Positions 45,788-58,141 of a DNA stretch of 64,000 bases are shown here, piece by piece. The position numbers and the translations under genes are program-made. The number at the start of each line of letters is the position of its first letter. The first letter of the stretch is position 1. The notes beneath the pieces were generated by a model. It was not told the origin of the DNA, searched no databases, and saw nothing but the letters and a program-made list of their open reading frames with translations. This stretch comes from Rhizobiaceae bacterium (lineage in GTDB: Bacteria > Pseudomonadota > Alphaproteobacteria > Rhizobiales > Rhizobiaceae): the NCBI GenBank assembly GCA_016742175.1, contig JACVCH010000017.1, positions 28,048-92,047 on the forward strand, written 5' to 3'.

Positions 45788-48700
45788 TTGACCGACCATC
45801 CCGATCGGCCAGAGACGCCTGCGAATGCTCGTGCCCTGCTGCGCGGGGCGAAACCGCGTCGACGCTCTCCCCGCCGTCGCTCCCTCCCGGCCCGGATCTT
45901 GATGGTTGCCGCGCTCGGCGCTGGCGTCCTCCTCCTTCTCGTCACGCTCGTGGTCGGCGGCGTCATGGCCGGCTTCGGCGGTGAGCGGCTGCGCCAGGAG
46001 GCGCAAAGCGTGGTGAGCGACCTTGCCGGCGGCGGCGTCGTCGCGACGATCGGCTCGGTGCGGCTGCGGATCGACGCCGACCGGTTCCTCGCGCTCGAAA
46101 TCGCCGGCGCCGGCCTTGCGGGTCCCGAGGCGGCGGAAAGCTTCGTCGATGTCGGGCTCCTGCGCTTCGGCATCCGGTTCCTGCCGCTCCTCGAAGGGCG
46201 CCTGCAGCTTGCCAATGCAAGGCTGAGCGATGCGCGGCTCGTCGCCGACCAGTTGCCCGATCGCGGCGGGCCGGGTCCGCTCGCGGGCCTGCGCAATGCC
46301 GACGGCCTGCTCGATCCCGACCTCGTGACGCCGGCGATCTTCGCCGCCATGCACCGCGTCTTCGACCTCGTCGAGAGCAATGCCGCGCGCGATCTCAAGC
46401 TGCGCAATGTCACCATCGTCCTCGACAGCGCGCGCGGCACGTCGATCCGCATCGCCGACGCGCAGCTCGAGCGGACGGAGGAAGGCGCACTCGAAATGTC
46501 CGGCACGGCGGAGATTGCCGACCGCACCATCGTCTTCGATGGCAAGGCGATCCGCGACGACGAGCGCACGCGCATCGCCATGCTGGACCTCGATTTGAGC
46601 TTCGCGCCGGTCGCGGAAGGCACCGAGCGGATCGGCCTTGCGCACCGCATCGGCGGGCTGACGGTCAGCCTCTCCGGCGCGCAGAGCCTGTCGTCCGCCG
46701 CCGACCGGCTCGACATCGACGCCAGCTTCGACAATGCCGCCATCGATATCGGCCGCGAGACGGTGACCATGTCGGGCGCGCTCAAGGCCTATGCCGTCAC
46801 CGGCGCCGACAAGATCGAGATCGACAGTTTCGACCTGCGCTCGGAAGACACCGATTGGTCGTTCAACGGAGCGGTCGGGCCCGAGCCGCGCCGCAATGGC
46901 GCCAATCCGCGATACCGCTTCGAACTCGTCTCCGACGCATCGCGGCTCGCCATCCCCGAAAGCGAGGACCAGGTCGAGATCGAGACGCGGATCGCCGGCA
47001 CGTTCGATCCATTGGAGCGCCTTTTGCACTTGAGCGACATCGACCTGCGCAGCGGCGCCGGACGCGTGACCGGCCGCGCTGGCATTGATTTCGTGCCCGG
47101 CAAGAGCCCCGGCGTCAGCCTTGCCCTCAATGCGCGCGGCATGGAGGTTGACGACGCCAAGGCGATCTGGCCGATCTTCGCCGCGCCGGGCGCACGGCGC
47201 TGGGCGGTCGGCCATGTCGATGGCGGCCGGATCGAGACCGGCTCCATCCGGCTGGACGCCGAGCCCGGCCGTTTCGGCGACGGCGTTCCGTTCACCGACG
47301 AGGTTTCCGGGACGTTCGCGATCTCGGGCGCGTCGGTGGCAGTCGGCGGCGAACTGCCGCTGCTTCAGGACAGCGCCGGCGAACTGCGCTTTCGCGGCGA
47401 CCGGCTCGACGTGGCGGTCACCTCGACCCGCGCGCAGCTCGAAAGCGGTAAGTGGGTGGCCGGCAAGGATGCCTCCTTCTCGATGGACATCACGCGCGGC
47501 AAGCCGCTGATCGGCAATCTCGTCGTCGATGTCGACGCCGATGCCGACGCGGCGCTGGAATTCGCCTCGCTGAAGCCGATCGATGCCGGCCGGCATCTCG
47601 ACTTTGCGCCCAGCGACGTTTCCGGCCACGTGGCCGGCCGGGTGCAGGCGCAGTTTCCGATCAACGAGGACGGGCGCGACATCCCGGTTGGCTTCGACGT
47701 CGAACTCGATGTCGCGGACGTCGCGCTGGCCCAGCCTTTCCAGGGCCAGAATGTCAGCGAGGCCTATGGCACGGTGCGCGTGCGCCCGAGCCATGCCGAA
47801 ATCAACGCCGATGCCCGGCTGAACGGCGTTGCGGCGACGATCGCCATGACCGAACCGTTCAACGAGACGGTCGAGCGCTCGCGCAAGGTCGACCTGAAAC
47901 TCGACGACGCGGCGCGCGAGCAGCTCCTGCCGGCACTGTCCATGCTGCTCTCGGGCAATGCCGATGTCGGCATCGACCTTTCGAGCGCCGAGCACCAGTC
48001 CGTTACGGCAGACCTGTCCGGCTCCGTCCTCAGCCTGCCGTGGATTGGCTGGTCGAAGGGCGCGGGCATCGCCGCTACCACCGCCTTCCAGATGGAGCGG
48101 AACGGCGGCCAGACCTTCCTGCACGGCTTCGGCATCAAGGGCGAGAGCTTCGCGGTCGGCGGCGAGGTCTCGCTCGACGAGGCGGGCCTGACCAAGGCGA
48201 GCTTTCCGCAGGTACGGCTCAATCGGGGCGACGATTTCGGCGTCGACATCGCCCGGCGCGGGCGCGGCTACGTCGTCACCGTCAAGGGCGAGACGCTGGA
48301 TGCGCGCTCGCTCATCAAGGCGCTGCGGGCGACGTCTGAGGCCGCAAGCGGCGGTGGCGGCGAGCCCGTGCCGATCACGCTCGACCTCGACGTCAATGCC
48401 GTCACTGGCTTCGGCAACGAGACGCTGCGCGACGTCGTCATCGACTATGTCGGGACGGGCGCGACGATCGAGAATCTGTCGGCCACGGCGACAACCGGAT
48501 CGGGCGCGAAGCTGCAGGTCAACCACGGCATCGGCCAGGGCGGGCGCTATTTGCGGGCCGAAACCGGCGATGCCGGCGCGGTGCTGCGCTTCCTCGACCT
48601 TTACGGGCGCATGGAAGGCGGCCGGCTCAACGTCGAGCTGCGCGGCGCGGAGGGCGGATCGCTCGTCGGGCGGGTCGCCGCGCGCGATTTCTGGCTGGTC

Positions 48701-49144
48701 GACGAGCCGCGTCTCGCCTCGCTCGTCTCGACGCCGTCGGACACGCGGGGGCGCTCGCTCAACGACGTGGTCAATGGCCGCCTCGACGTGCAGCGCGTGT
48801 TCTTCGACCGCGCCTTTTCGCGCATCAGCCAGGGCAAGGGCTTCCTGACGCTGGAAAACGGCGTCATCCGCGGGCCGGATATCGGCTCGACCTTCCAGGG
48901 CACCGTCTATGACGGCTCCGGCAACATGTCGCTGACCGGCACCTTCATGCCGGCCTACGGGATCAACCGGCTGTTCGCAGAAATCCCGCTGATCGGCCAG
49001 ATTCTCGGCAACGGCCGCGACCGGGGCCTGATCGGCATCACCTTCAAGCTCGCCGGTCCGACCGACGCGCCGCAGTTGCAGATCAATCCGCTCTCCGCGA
49101 TCGCGCCGGGTATTTTCCGCTCGGTTTTCGAGTTTTCTGAATAG
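45788..49144 (+). CDS. DUF3971 / AsmA-like C-terminal domain protein (YhdP-like)
   Basis: Very large envelope protein of 1118 residues in the AsmA/YhdP group, of which some act in phospholipid transport between membranes. A basic N-terminus ([15 protein letters not shown]) is followed by one transmembrane helix (about 37-62), and the rest is periplasmic beta-rich sequence with DUF3971 around 300-650 and the AsmA-like C-terminal block around 900-1110 ([21 protein letters not shown]). The chosen start is a TTG at 45788, since there is no ATG at the N-terminus; GGA lies upstream. It stands alone. Confidence 0.85.
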   Translation: MTDHPDRPETPANARALLRGAKPRRRSPRRRSLPARILMVAALGAGVLLLLVTLVVGGVMAGFGGERLRQEAQSVVSDLAGGGVVATIGSVRLRIDADRFLALEIAGAGLAGPEAAESFVDVGLLRFGIRFLPLLEGRLQLANARLSDARLVADQLPDRGGPGPLAGLRNADGLLDPDLVTPAIFAAMHRVFDLVESNAARDLKLRNVTIVLDSARGTSIRIADAQLERTEEGALEMSGTAEIADRTIVFDGKAIRDDERTRIAMLDLDLSFAPVAEGTERIGLAHRIGGLTVSLSGAQSLSSAADRLDIDASFDNAAIDIGRETVTMSGALKAYAVTGADKIEIDSFDLRSEDTDWSFNGAVGPEPRRNGANPRYRFELVSDASRLAIPESEDQVEIETRIAGTFDPLERLLHLSDIDLRSGAGRVTGRAGIDFVPGKSPGVSLALNARGMEVDDAKAIWPIFAAPGARRWAVGHVDGGRIETGSIRLDAEPGRFGDGVPFTDEVSGTFAISGASVAVGGELPLLQDSAGELRFRGDRLDVAVTSTRAQLESGKWVAGKDASFSMDITRGKPLIGNLVVDVDADADAALEFASLKPIDAGRHLDFAPSDVSGHVAGRVQAQFPINEDGRDIPVGFDVELDVADVALAQPFQGQNVSEAYGTVRVRPSHAEINADARLNGVAATIAMTEPFNETVERSRKVDLKLDDAAREQLLPALSMLLSGNADVGIDLSSAEHQSVTADLSGSVLSLPWIGWSKGAGIAATTAFQMERNGGQTFLHGFGIKGESFAVGGEVSLDEAGLTKASFPQVRLNRGDDFGVDIARRGRGYVVTVKGETLDARSLIKALRATSEAASGGGGEPVPITLDLDVNAVTGFGNETLRDVVIDYVGTGATIENLSATATTGSGAKLQVNHGIGQGGRYLRAETGDAGAVLRFLDLYGRMEGGRLNVELRGAEGGSLVGRVAARDFWLVDEPRLASLVSTPSDTRGRSLNDVVNGRLDVQRVFFDRAFSRISQGKGFLTLENGVIRGPDIGSTFQGTVYDGSGNMSLTGTFMPAYGINRLFAEIPLIGQILGNGRDRGLIGITFKLAGPTDAPQLQINPLSAIAPGIFRSVFEFSE

Positions 49145-49148
49145 CCGC

Positions 49149-50402
49149 TCAGACCGGCCGAACGAGGATGTGCTTCTTCTTGCCGAGCGAGAGCTTGATG
49201 ACGCCGTCCGCCGTCACGTCGCCGGTCCCGACCACCTGCCGGTCGTCGCTGACGGGCGCGTCGTTGATGCGCACCGCTCCGCCCTGGACATGGCGCCGCG
49301 CCTCGCCGTTCGAGCCGGCAAGGCCGGCTTTGACGAAGAGCTGGAGGACGCCGATCCCCGCGCCGAGTTCGCCCGACGGCAGTTCGACCGTCGGAAGGCT
49401 TTCGGCGAGCGCGCCTTCCTCGAAGGTCTTGCGCGCGGTCTCGGCTGCCGCTTCCGCCGCCTCGCGGCCGTGCAGCATGGCCGTGATCTCGGTCGCCAGC
49501 ACCTTCTTGGCGTCGTTGATTTCGGAGCCGCCGAGCGCGCCGAGCCGGGCGATCTCATCCATCGGAAGCGTGGTGTAGAGCTTCAGGAACCGGCCGACAT
49601 CGGCATCTTCCGTATTGCGCCAGTACTGCCAGAAATCATAGGCCGAGAGCATGTCCGGGTTGAGCCAGATCGCGCCGTTCAGCGACTTGCCCATCTTGGC
49701 GCCGGACGAGGTGGTCAGCAGCGGCGTCGTCAGCGCGTAGAGCTGCGGCGTGCCCATGCGGTGGCCGAGATCGATGCCGTTGACGATGTTGCCCCACTGG
49801 TCCGAGCCGCCGATCTGCAGCCGGCAGCCATAGCGCTTGTTCAGCTCGACGAAGTCGTAGGCCTGCAGCACCATGTAATTGAACTCGAGGAAGGACAGCG
49901 ACTGCTGCCGGTCGAGCCGCAGCTTCACGCTGTCGAAGGACAGCATGCGGTTGACCGAGAAATGCGCGCCGACATCGCGCAGGAATTCAAGATAATTCAG
50001 CTTGCGCAGCCAGTCGCCATTGTCCGCCATGATGGCGTCCTTCGGGCCGTCGCCAAAGGTCAGGTATTTCGAGAAGACGCGCTTGATCGAGGCGCTGTTC
50101 TCCGCGATCGTCTCGAGCGTCATCAGCTTGCGCGCTTCATCCTTGAAGGACGGATCGCCGACCATGCCGGTGCCGCCGCCCATCAGCGTGATCGGGCGAT
50201 GGCCGGTCTTCTGCAGCCAATAGAGCATCATGATCTGGATCAGGCCGCCGGCATGAAGGCTCGGGGCGGTCGGGTCGAAGCCGATATACGCCGTCACGGT
50301 TTCCTTGGCGAACAGGTCGTCGAGGCCGGTCTCATCCGAAATCTGGTGGATGAAGCCGCGCTCGGACAAGGTGCGCAGGAAATCGGACTTGAAGGCGGAC
50401 AT
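49149..50402 (-). CDS. tyrS: Tyrosyl-tRNA synthetase
   Basis: Charges tRNA(Tyr); class I synthetase, cytoplasmic dimer, 417 residues. The HIGH-equivalent is [10 protein letters not shown] and the KMSKS-equivalent is AKMGKS; the Tyr pocket has [12 protein letters not shown]. The C-terminal S4 RNA-binding domain starts near residue 350. The ATG at 50402 begins MSAFKSDFL. It is divergent from anmK. Confidence 0.97.
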   Translation of the reverse strand: MSAFKSDFLRTLSERGFIHQISDETGLDDLFAKETVTAYIGFDPTAPSLHAGGLIQIMMLYWLQKTGHRPITLMGGGTGMVGDPSFKDEARKLMTLETIAENSASIKRVFSKYLTFGDGPKDAIMADNGDWLRKLNYLEFLRDVGAHFSVNRMLSFDSVKLRLDRQQSLSFLEFNYMVLQAYDFVELNKRYGCRLQIGGSDQWGNIVNGIDLGHRMGTPQLYALTTPLLTTSSGAKMGKSLNGAIWLNPDMLSAYDFWQYWRNTEDADVGRFLKLYTTLPMDEIARLGALGGSEINDAKKVLATEITAMLHGREAAEAAAETARKTFEEGALAESLPTVELPSGELGAGIGVLQLFVKAGLAGSNGEARRHVQGGAVRINDAPVSDDRQVVGTGDVTADGVIKLSLGKKKHILVRPV

Positions 50403-50492
50403 GGTCTTTTCTTTCTGGTTCGAACAGGAGCGGACCGCCATTGGCAATCCGGCAAGCGCGGCTTTAGCATCCCGGCATCGGGAATCACAAGA

Positions 50493-51611
50493 ATGGACGG
50501 CGTCATGACGGCACTGCGCGCGCTCGGGCTGATGAGCGGCACGTCGATGGACGGGATTGACCTCGCAGTCGTCACGACCGACGGGGAAAGCGCAGTGACG
50601 CGCGGGCCATCCATGTTCGTCGCCTACGATGCCGCGTTGCGCCGGCGGATCGAAGCGGCGCTGGGCGTCGCGAAGGCAATTTCGAGCCGCGAGGAGCGGC
50701 CCGGCGATCTTGCCGACCTCGAGCGCGAACTGACGCTTCGCCATGCGCGCGCGGTCTCGGCATTCGTAGAAGCTCACGGTGCCGTCCACCTGATCGGCTT
50801 TCACGGCCAGACGGTGCTGCACCGGCCCGAACAGGCGCTGACGGTGCAGATCGGCGACGGCGCGCTTCTGGCGCGGGAGACGGCAACGCCGGTCGTTTTC
50901 GACATGCGCGCAGCGGATATGGTCGCGGGCGGTCAGGGCGCACCGCTCGTCCCGGCCTACCACGCCGCGCTTGCGGCCGATCTTCACGGCGCCGACCTGC
51001 CGGCCTGTTTCGTCAATATCGGCGGCATTTCCAACATCACCTTCGTCGCCGCCGACGGCCCGCCGGTCGCCTTCGACAGCGGACCGGGCAATGCGCTGAT
51101 CGACCAGTGGGTATCGCGCGAGGGGGGCGTGCCCTTCGACCAGAACGGGATGATCGCCAACGAGGGCGGCGTGGTGAGGGGCGTCGTGGAGCGATATCTC
51201 GACAATCCGTTCTTCGCCCGCTCGGGACCGAAATCGCTCGATCGCAACGACTTCACGCTGGAATTTGCGTCAGGACTTGAACTCGCCGACGGTGCGCGCA
51301 CGTTTGCCGCCGTGTCTGCGCAGGCCATATTGAAAGCAGCCGACCATATGCCGGCCCAGCCGAAAAGCTGGATCATTTGCGGCGGCGGGCGCAAGAACCC
51401 GCACATCGGCGCGGATTTGCGCAAGGGCGCGGAAGCGACGGGCGCGCGGGTGCTGCTCGCCGAGGATGTCGGCCTCGACGGCGATGCAATGGAGGCCGAA
51501 GCGTGGGCCTATCTCGCGGTTCGCTCGATGCGCCGCCTGCCGCTGACATGGCCGACGACGACCGGCTGCCGCGCGCCGGCAAAAGGCGGTGTGATCGCGC
51601 GGCCGGGTTGA
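50493..51611 (+). CDS. anmK: Anhydro-N-acetylmuramic acid kinase
   Basis: Cell-wall recycling enzyme of 372 residues that opens and phosphorylates 1,6-anhydroMurNAc. The hexokinase-like fold has [17 protein letters not shown] and HGQTVLHRP, then [11 protein letters not shown] and [10 protein letters not shown]. The start may be 50493 or 50505 (both ATG). The ANhMurNAc pathway fits the other peptidoglycan genes in the window. It is divergent from tyrS and the stop nearly meets that of the DUF1508 gene. Confidence 0.95.
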   Translation: MDGVMTALRALGLMSGTSMDGIDLAVVTTDGESAVTRGPSMFVAYDAALRRRIEAALGVAKAISSREERPGDLADLERELTLRHARAVSAFVEAHGAVHLIGFHGQTVLHRPEQALTVQIGDGALLARETATPVVFDMRAADMVAGGQGAPLVPAYHAALAADLHGADLPACFVNIGGISNITFVAADGPPVAFDSGPGNALIDQWVSREGGVPFDQNGMIANEGGVVRGVVERYLDNPFFARSGPKSLDRNDFTLEFASGLELADGARTFAAVSAQAILKAADHMPAQPKSWIICGGGRKNPHIGADLRKGAEATGARVLLAEDVGLDGDAMEAEAWAYLAVRSMRRLPLTWPTTTGCRAPAKGGVIARPG

Positions 51612-51615
51612 TGGG

Positions 51616-51888
51616 TCAGGCCTTGGCCATTGCCTTCTTCGGCGCCGCCTTCTTTGCGGCTGGCTTTGCCACCGCCTTCGCAGGCTTGGCCGCGGCCTCC
51701 GGCTTCGCGGCGGCGGTCATGTCGTCGACGGCGGCCTCGGGCGCGTTCTTCTTGATCGATTCGACGGCCTTGACGGCCGATGCCCTCGATTTGTAGCCCT
51801 CCGAGGAAAACATCACCTCGCCATTGCCGGCGCGAAAGCGGAAGCGCGTTTCGCCCTTCTTGTCCTTGTAAATCTCGAACTTGTGCAT
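51616..51888 (-). CDS. DUF1508 (YegP-like) protein with Ala/Lys tail
   Basis: Small protein of 90 residues with one YegP-type repeat, HKFEIYKDKKGETRFRFRAG and MFSSEGYKSRASA. A histone-like tail rich in Ala, Lys and Pro (about 58-90, KPAAKKAAPKKAMAKA) follows it. The ATG at 51888 is preferred because GAGGGG lies six bases before; an ATG two codons earlier would have no spacing. The tail suggests nucleic-acid contact. Function unknown. Confidence 0.8.
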   Translation of the reverse strand: MHKFEIYKDKKGETRFRFRAGNGEVMFSSEGYKSRASAVKAVESIKKNAPEAAVDDMTAAAKPEAAAKPAKAVAKPAAKKAAPKKAMAKA

Positions 51889-51971
51889 GGCCATCCCCTC
51901 GACTGCCTGACGACAACCGAAAGCTGCCATGAGTCCCGGCAGGAGTCGAGGGTTGTTGACGTTACGTCAGT

Positions 51972-52646
51972 TCAGCGCAGGCGCTTCGGCTTGGGGTCTG
52001 CCAGTTCGCCTGCGAGGCGGCGGTCGAGATAGTCCGAGCAATCCTCGATAAGCGTCTCGCCATGGGTCGCGAAGAAGTGGTTCGCGCCGGGCAGGGTCTT
52101 CTGCGTGATCGTGATGCCCTTCTGGGTATGCAGCTTGTCGACCAGCGTCTGCACGTCCTTGGGCGGGGCCACGCGGTCGGCATCGCCATGGATGATGAGG
52201 CCGGAGGACGGGCAGGGGGCGAGGAACGAGAAGTCGTAGATGTTGGGCTGCGGCGCGATCGAGATGAAGCCCTCGATCTCCGGGCGGCGCATCAGGAGCT
52301 GCATGCCGATCCAGGCGCCGAAGGAATAGCCGGCGACCCAGCAGCTCTTGGAATCGGGGTGGAGCGACTGCACCCAGTCGAGTGCGGCCGCCGCGTCCGA
52401 GAGTTCACCGGCGCCATGGTCGAACTCGCCCTGGCTGCGGCCGATGCCGCGGAAATTGAAGCGCAGAACGGTGAAATCGCGCTTCTGGAACATGTAGAAG
52501 AGGTCGTACACGATCTTGTTGTTCATCGTGCCGCCGAACTGCGGATGGGGGTGCAGCACGATCGCGATCGGCGCGTTCTTTTCCTTGGAAGGCTGATAGC
52601 GACCTTCAAGGCGTCCGGCCGGACCTGCGAAGATGACCTCGGGCAT
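51972..52646 (-). CDS. Alpha/beta hydrolase
   Basis: Cytoplasmic serine hydrolase of 224 residues in the group often annotated as dienelactone-hydrolase-like or YfhR-like. The oxyanion motif is HPHPQFGGTMNN and the nucleophile elbow is VAGYSFGAW. The acid is in HGDADRVAPP and His is in PGANHFF. The ATG at 52646 has GGAG seven bases before; the extended reading to 52763 overlaps the suf promoter. It is divergent from the suf operon. Substrate unknown. Confidence 0.85.
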   Translation of the reverse strand: MPEVIFAGPAGRLEGRYQPSKEKNAPIAIVLHPHPQFGGTMNNKIVYDLFYMFQKRDFTVLRFNFRGIGRSQGEFDHGAGELSDAAAALDWVQSLHPDSKSCWVAGYSFGAWIGMQLLMRRPEIEGFISIAPQPNIYDFSFLAPCPSSGLIIHGDADRVAPPKDVQTLVDKLHTQKGITITQKTLPGANHFFATHGETLIEDCSDYLDRRLAGELADPKPKRLR

Positions 52647-52706
52647 GGGATACTCCAGTTGAACCGCCGGCGGACGCCGCAAAACCCAGTGACTGGTCGT
52701 TCGGGC

Positions 52707-52735
52707 TTGACGCGGGGCGGGCGTCTCCATAGAAA
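52707..52735 (+). promoter_or_regulatory. Candidate promoter of the suf operon
   Basis: TTGACG and TAGAAA separated by 17 bp, close to the sigma70 pattern. The predicted start lies near 52742, inside the adjacent Irr-type box. Confidence 0.55.
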
Positions 52736-52739
52736 CTAG

Positions 52740-52756
52740 TTTAGAATTATTCAAAA
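52740..52756 (+). promoter_or_regulatory. Irr iron-control element (ICE) upstream of the suf operon
   Basis: TTTAGAA-TTA-TTCAAAA, matching the ICE consensus TTTAGAA-N3-TTCTAAA in 13 of 14 fixed positions. It covers the predicted transcription start, fitting repression. Irr in rhizobia represses or activates many iron-linked genes when iron is low. The box is inferred by sequence only. Confidence 0.72.
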
Positions 52757-52872
52757 GTGGCAAGGGTTCGCCGCTTTTCGCAAAGCGGGTAGATAGGACG
52801 GCTCGCCTTGCGAATTCAAGGAAATAACGCCGTCCGCCGCCAACGCCACGAATTGGATATGACGCCGCCGCA

Positions 52873-54027
52873 ATGACCGGACGCCGCTTCTATCTGGACT
52901 GGAATGCCAGCGCGCCGCTTCTGCCCGAAGCGCGGGCGGCGATGGTGGCCGCGCTCGACCTGACGGCCAATCCGTCCTCCGTCCATGCCGAGGGCCGGCA
53001 GGCCAAGCGACTGGTCGAGGAGGCAAGGCGCGACGTCGCGGCTCTGTGCAATGCCAAGCCGGATCATGTCGTCTTCACCTCGGGCGCGAGCGAGGCCGTG
53101 GCCCTGGTTTTGACGCCGGACTGGCGGATGGGCCGCGCGACGCTCACCTATTCGAAGCTGTACATATCGACGACCGACCATGCCATCGTGGCCGGCGGCG
53201 GTCGCTTCGCCAAGGGCGATGTGGTCGAACTGCCCGTAGACGGAAACGGCGTGCTCGATCTCGGTGCGCTGAAGAATGCGCTGGACGCACATGACCGCTC
53301 GGCGGGCCTGCCGCTCGTCGCGGTGCATCTGGCCAACAACGAGACGGGCGTGATCCAGCCGGCGGCGAAGATTGCCGCCATGGTGCACGAGGCCGGCGGC
53401 GTGTTCGTGCTCGACGCCGTTCAGGTGGGTGGGCGTCTTTCGCTCGACATTGCAGAGCTTTGTGCGGATTTCCTTATCTTGTCCGCACACAAGATCGGCG
53501 GACCGAAAGGCGCGGGCGCGCTCGTCGGCAACAGCGACGTGCTGATGCCGACGCCGATCGCGACGGGCGGCGGGCAGGAGCGCGGGCATCGGGCCGGCAC
53601 GGAGAATTATGCGGCGCTCGCCGGTTTAGGCGCCGCCGCGCGCAACGCGCTTGCCGTGCTTGGGCAGGCGGAGGCGCTGCGCGACAAGCGCGGCCGCATC
53701 CAAGACGCTATCCGCGCGCGCGTTCCCGATGCGGTCATCTTCGGCGAGGAAGCCGAACGCCTGCCCAACACCGTGTTCTTCGCCGTTCCGGGCGTGAAGG
53801 CCGAAACCGCGCAGATCGCGTTCGATCTCGCCGGCATCGCCGTCTCGTCGGGCTCGGCCTGCTCGTCGGGCAAGGTGGGCGCGAGCCGGGTCTTGAAGGC
53901 CATGGGCCATGGCGAGGATATCAGCGGCATCCGCGTCTCGATCGGACTTTCGACGGGCGAGGACGAGATTGCGGCTTTCGCAGAGGCGCTCGATCGGTTT
54001 ATGAGCCGCAGGCAAGCGGCCGCCTGA
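52873..54027 (+). CDS. iscS: Cysteine desulfurase, IscS/NifS group (first gene of suf operon)
   Basis: PLP enzyme of 384 residues that removes sulfur from cysteine for Fe-S assembly. The PLP lysine is Lys207 in SAHKIGGPKGAG and the catalytic Cys330 is in SSGSACSSGKV, with the long mobile loop of group I enzymes. It is thus distinct from the group II SufS encoded further down the operon. A 148-bp gap precedes sufB, holding a small hairpin. An Irr-type element lies upstream. Confidence 0.92.
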   Translation: MTGRRFYLDWNASAPLLPEARAAMVAALDLTANPSSVHAEGRQAKRLVEEARRDVAALCNAKPDHVVFTSGASEAVALVLTPDWRMGRATLTYSKLYISTTDHAIVAGGGRFAKGDVVELPVDGNGVLDLGALKNALDAHDRSAGLPLVAVHLANNETGVIQPAAKIAAMVHEAGGVFVLDAVQVGGRLSLDIAELCADFLILSAHKIGGPKGAGALVGNSDVLMPTPIATGGGQERGHRAGTENYAALAGLGAAARNALAVLGQAEALRDKRGRIQDAIRARVPDAVIFGEEAERLPNTVFFAVPGVKAETAQIAFDLAGIAVSSGSACSSGKVGASRVLKAMGHGEDISGIRVSIGLSTGEDEIAAFAEALDRFMSRRQAAA

Positions 54028-54175
54028 CGGTCGGGAATTTTCGAGGATATCGGCGCGCCGCAGGGGTGCATTTGCCGGCGATCCTCCCTATGTAACGCGC
54101 ATCCTGACGGCATTTGCTGCGGATGCGAAATCGACAACTGCCGGGCCTTGACCCCGGCCTGGATGGAGAGCGCTC
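54028..54175 (+). other. Intergenic gap iscS-sufB with small hairpin
   Basis: 148 bp without a gene. GCCGGG-N7-CCCGGC (54140-54158) lies just before the sufB RBS GGAGAG and could affect its translation. No internal promoter was assigned. Confidence 0.35.
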
Positions 54176-55689
<1,514 letters not shown>

Positions 55690-55693
<4 letters not shown>

Positions 55694-56067
55694 ACCTGAC
55701 CGTCGCCATCGCGCGTATTGCGTTCGGCGTCTTCTTTGCCGGTTCGGCTCTGCTGAAATTCGGCGCGACAGGGACGATGGTGGCGATGCTGTCCGGCGCG
55801 GGTTTCGAGCGGCCTTTGCCGTTCGTCTACCTCGCCGCCGCCGCGCAGATGGCGGCAGGGCTGGCACTCGTCGCGGGGCGCCTGGTGCGACCCGCGGCAT
55901 ATGGACTGATCGCCTATGTGGCGGTCGTGAACTGGTATCTGCATCCGTTCTGGGTGCTTGAGGGTGAAGCAGCTTCGATGCAGTTCCAGCTCTTCACCAA
56001 GAATTTGGGAATCATGGCGGGCCTCCTCGCAGTGGCGGGCGCGCATCACGACAAAAGGCAAGACTAG
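55690..56067 (+). CDS. DoxX-like small membrane protein within the suf operon, apparent CUG start
   Basis: Membrane protein of about 125 residues with four predicted helices ([67 protein letters not shown]), a DoxX/SURF4-like layout. An ATG at 55777 would cut off the first helix. Extending upstream in frame, no ATG, GTG or TTG occurs before the sufB stop; the best start is CTG at 55690, with GGAAGG about ten bases before. This CTG overlaps the sufB stop (CTGA), a coupling signal. It is therefore likely a non-AUG start. Its role with Suf is not known. Confidence 0.65.
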
Positions 56068-56082
56068 CCTCAAGAGGACGAC

Positions 56083-56838
56083 ATGCTCGAGATCAAGAAC
56101 CTGCACGCCCGCATCGCCGAAGACGGCACCGAGATCATCCGCGGCCTGAACCTCACCGTCCAGAAGGGCGAAGTCGCGGCCATCATGGGCCCGAACGGCT
56201 CGGGCAAGTCGACGCTCTCCTACATTCTCGCCGGTCGCGAGGACTATGAGGTGACCGAGGGCGACATTCTCTACAACGGCGAATCCATCCTCGAGATGGA
56301 CCCGGCCGAACGCGCCGCGTCGGGCATTTTCCTCGCCTTCCAGTACCCGATGGAAATCCCGGGCGTCGCGACGATGGAATTCCTCAAGGTGGCCATGAAC
56401 TCGCAGCGCAAGGCGCGCGGCGAGGACGACCTGAAGATCCCCGAATTCCTGAAGCGCGTGAAGGAAAACGCCGCCGGCCTCAACATCGACATGGCGATGC
56501 TGAAGCGCCCGCTCAATGTCGGCTTTTCCGGGGGCGAGAAAAAGCGCGCGGAAATCCTGCAGATGAAGCTCCTGGAGCCGAAGCTGTGCGTGCTCGACGA
56601 GACCGATTCCGGCCTCGACATCGATGCGCTGAAGATCGTCGCCGACGGCGTCAACTCGCTGCGCTCCCCCGACCGCGCCTTCGTCGTCATCACGCACTAC
56701 CAGCGCCTCCTCGACTACATCGTGCCGGATTCGGTGCACGTGCTCTCGCGCGGCCAGGTCGTCAAGTCGGGCGACAAGTCGCTCGCGCTCGAACTGGAGC
56801 GCGACGGCTATGCCGGCATCATCGGCGAAGCGGCCTGA
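56083..56838 (+). CDS. sufC: Fe-S assembly ATPase SufC
   Basis: ABC-type ATPase of 251 residues that drives the SufBCD scaffold. Walker A is GPNGSGKST, the signature is FSGGEKKRAEI, and Walker B is LCVLDETDSGLD. It has the usual SufC size and no membrane part. It follows the DoxX-like gene by 15 bases. Confidence 0.97.
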   Translation: MLEIKNLHARIAEDGTEIIRGLNLTVQKGEVAAIMGPNGSGKSTLSYILAGREDYEVTEGDILYNGESILEMDPAERAASGIFLAFQYPMEIPGVATMEFLKVAMNSQRKARGEDDLKIPEFLKRVKENAAGLNIDMAMLKRPLNVGFSGGEKKRAEILQMKLLEPKLCVLDETDSGLDIDALKIVADGVNSLRSPDRAFVVITHYQRLLDYIVPDSVHVLSRGQVVKSGDKSLALELERDGYAGIIGEAA

Positions 56839-56852
56839 GCGGGGTGGCTGAC

Positions 56853-58118
56853 ATGAACGTTCACGCAGCACCCAAGCTGACGAGCGCCGAGGAGGCCCTG
56901 ATCGAGGGCTTCGCCGCGCGCCGTCCCTCGCTGACCGGCTCGCCGGAAGTCGCGGCAAAGCGCGACGAGGCCGCCGCCGTCCTGAAGGCCGGCCTGCCGA
57001 CGCGCCGCGTCGAGGCCTGGCACTATACGGATCTGCGCCGCCTGCTGGCATCCGTGCCTGCCGATGGCGGCGCGGGCGATGCGGCAGCGCTTGCGCCGCT
57101 GGTCGATGGTTCGTCGGTCCTGACCGTGATCGACGGCAACGCCCAACACGCTGCCGGCGTCGAGAGCGTGCGGATCGAGAAGATCGCCGACCGCCTGATG
57201 AGCGGCGCGCTCGCCGAGGACCTCGCGCCGCTGAAGGCGGACGATGCCGTCGGTGCGATCAACGCCGCCTTCGTCTCGGACGGCTTCGATTTGACGATCC
57301 CGGACGGCGCCGAGATCGCCGCGCCGATCGAACTGCAGAACGTCCATTCGGGCGGGCAGGTCCATGCGCGCTTTGCCGCCCGCATCGGCAAGGGCGCCAA
57401 GGTGACGATCGTCGAACGCCAGACCGGCACGGCGGACGCGCTGGTCAGCTCGGTGACCGATGTCGAGATTGGCGACGATGCCGACATCAACTGGCTGATC
57501 ATTCAGGACCAGCCGAAGGCCGCGACCCATCTCGGTCAGATCCGCGCGCGTATTGGCGCCAATGCCAAGGTGACGATTTTCCTGATGAACACGGGCGGCA
57601 AGCTCGTGCGGCAGGAAGTCCATGTCGTGGCGGCCGGCGAGGGCTCGGACTTCCGCCTGCGCGGCGTCAATCTTCTGGGCGGCGACGTCCATTGCGACGT
57701 GACGATGGTGCTCGACCATTTGGCTCCGCACACGACCTCGACCGAGATCATCCGCAACGTCATCACCGACAAGGCGCATGGCGTGTTCCAGGGCCAGATC
57801 CGCGTCGACCGTCTGGCGCAGAAGACCGACGCCAAGATGGCATGCAACACGCTGCTCCTGTCGGACGACGGCGAGTTTTCCACCAAGCCGGAACTCGAAA
57901 TCTTCGCCGACGACGTCGCCTGCGGCCACGGCGCGACGGTGACCGAGATCGACCATGCGCATCTGTTCTACCTGATGGCGCGCGGCGTCGAGGAGAAGCT
58001 GGCGCGCGGGCTCTTGGTCAAGGCGTTCCTGCGCGAAATCATCGAGGAACTGGACGACGAAGCCATCGTCGAGGCGCTGGAAACGCAGCTCGAAGACTGG
58101 TTCGTGAACCACGGTTAA
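56853..58118 (+). CDS. sufD: Fe-S assembly protein SufD
   Basis: Scaffold partner of SufB, 421 residues, with the same beta-helical core but without the N-terminal extension. Family blocks are VEAWHYTDLRRLL, DHLAPHTTSTEIIRNVITD and ACGHGATVTEID. The ATG at 56853 follows GGGGTGG. A 175-bp gap to sufS holds a very strong palindrome. Confidence 0.95.
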   Translation: MNVHAAPKLTSAEEALIEGFAARRPSLTGSPEVAAKRDEAAAVLKAGLPTRRVEAWHYTDLRRLLASVPADGGAGDAAALAPLVDGSSVLTVIDGNAQHAAGVESVRIEKIADRLMSGALAEDLAPLKADDAVGAINAAFVSDGFDLTIPDGAEIAAPIELQNVHSGGQVHARFAARIGKGAKVTIVERQTGTADALVSSVTDVEIGDDADINWLIIQDQPKAATHLGQIRARIGANAKVTIFLMNTGGKLVRQEVHVVAAGEGSDFRLRGVNLLGGDVHCDVTMVLDHLAPHTTSTEIIRNVITDKAHGVFQGQIRVDRLAQKTDAKMACNTLLLSDDGEFSTKPELEIFADDVACGHGATVTEIDHAHLFYLMARGVEEKLARGLLVKAFLREIIEELDDEAIVEALETQLEDWFVNHG

Positions 58119-58141
58119 GGATAGGCGGCGTGTTCCCTCAG

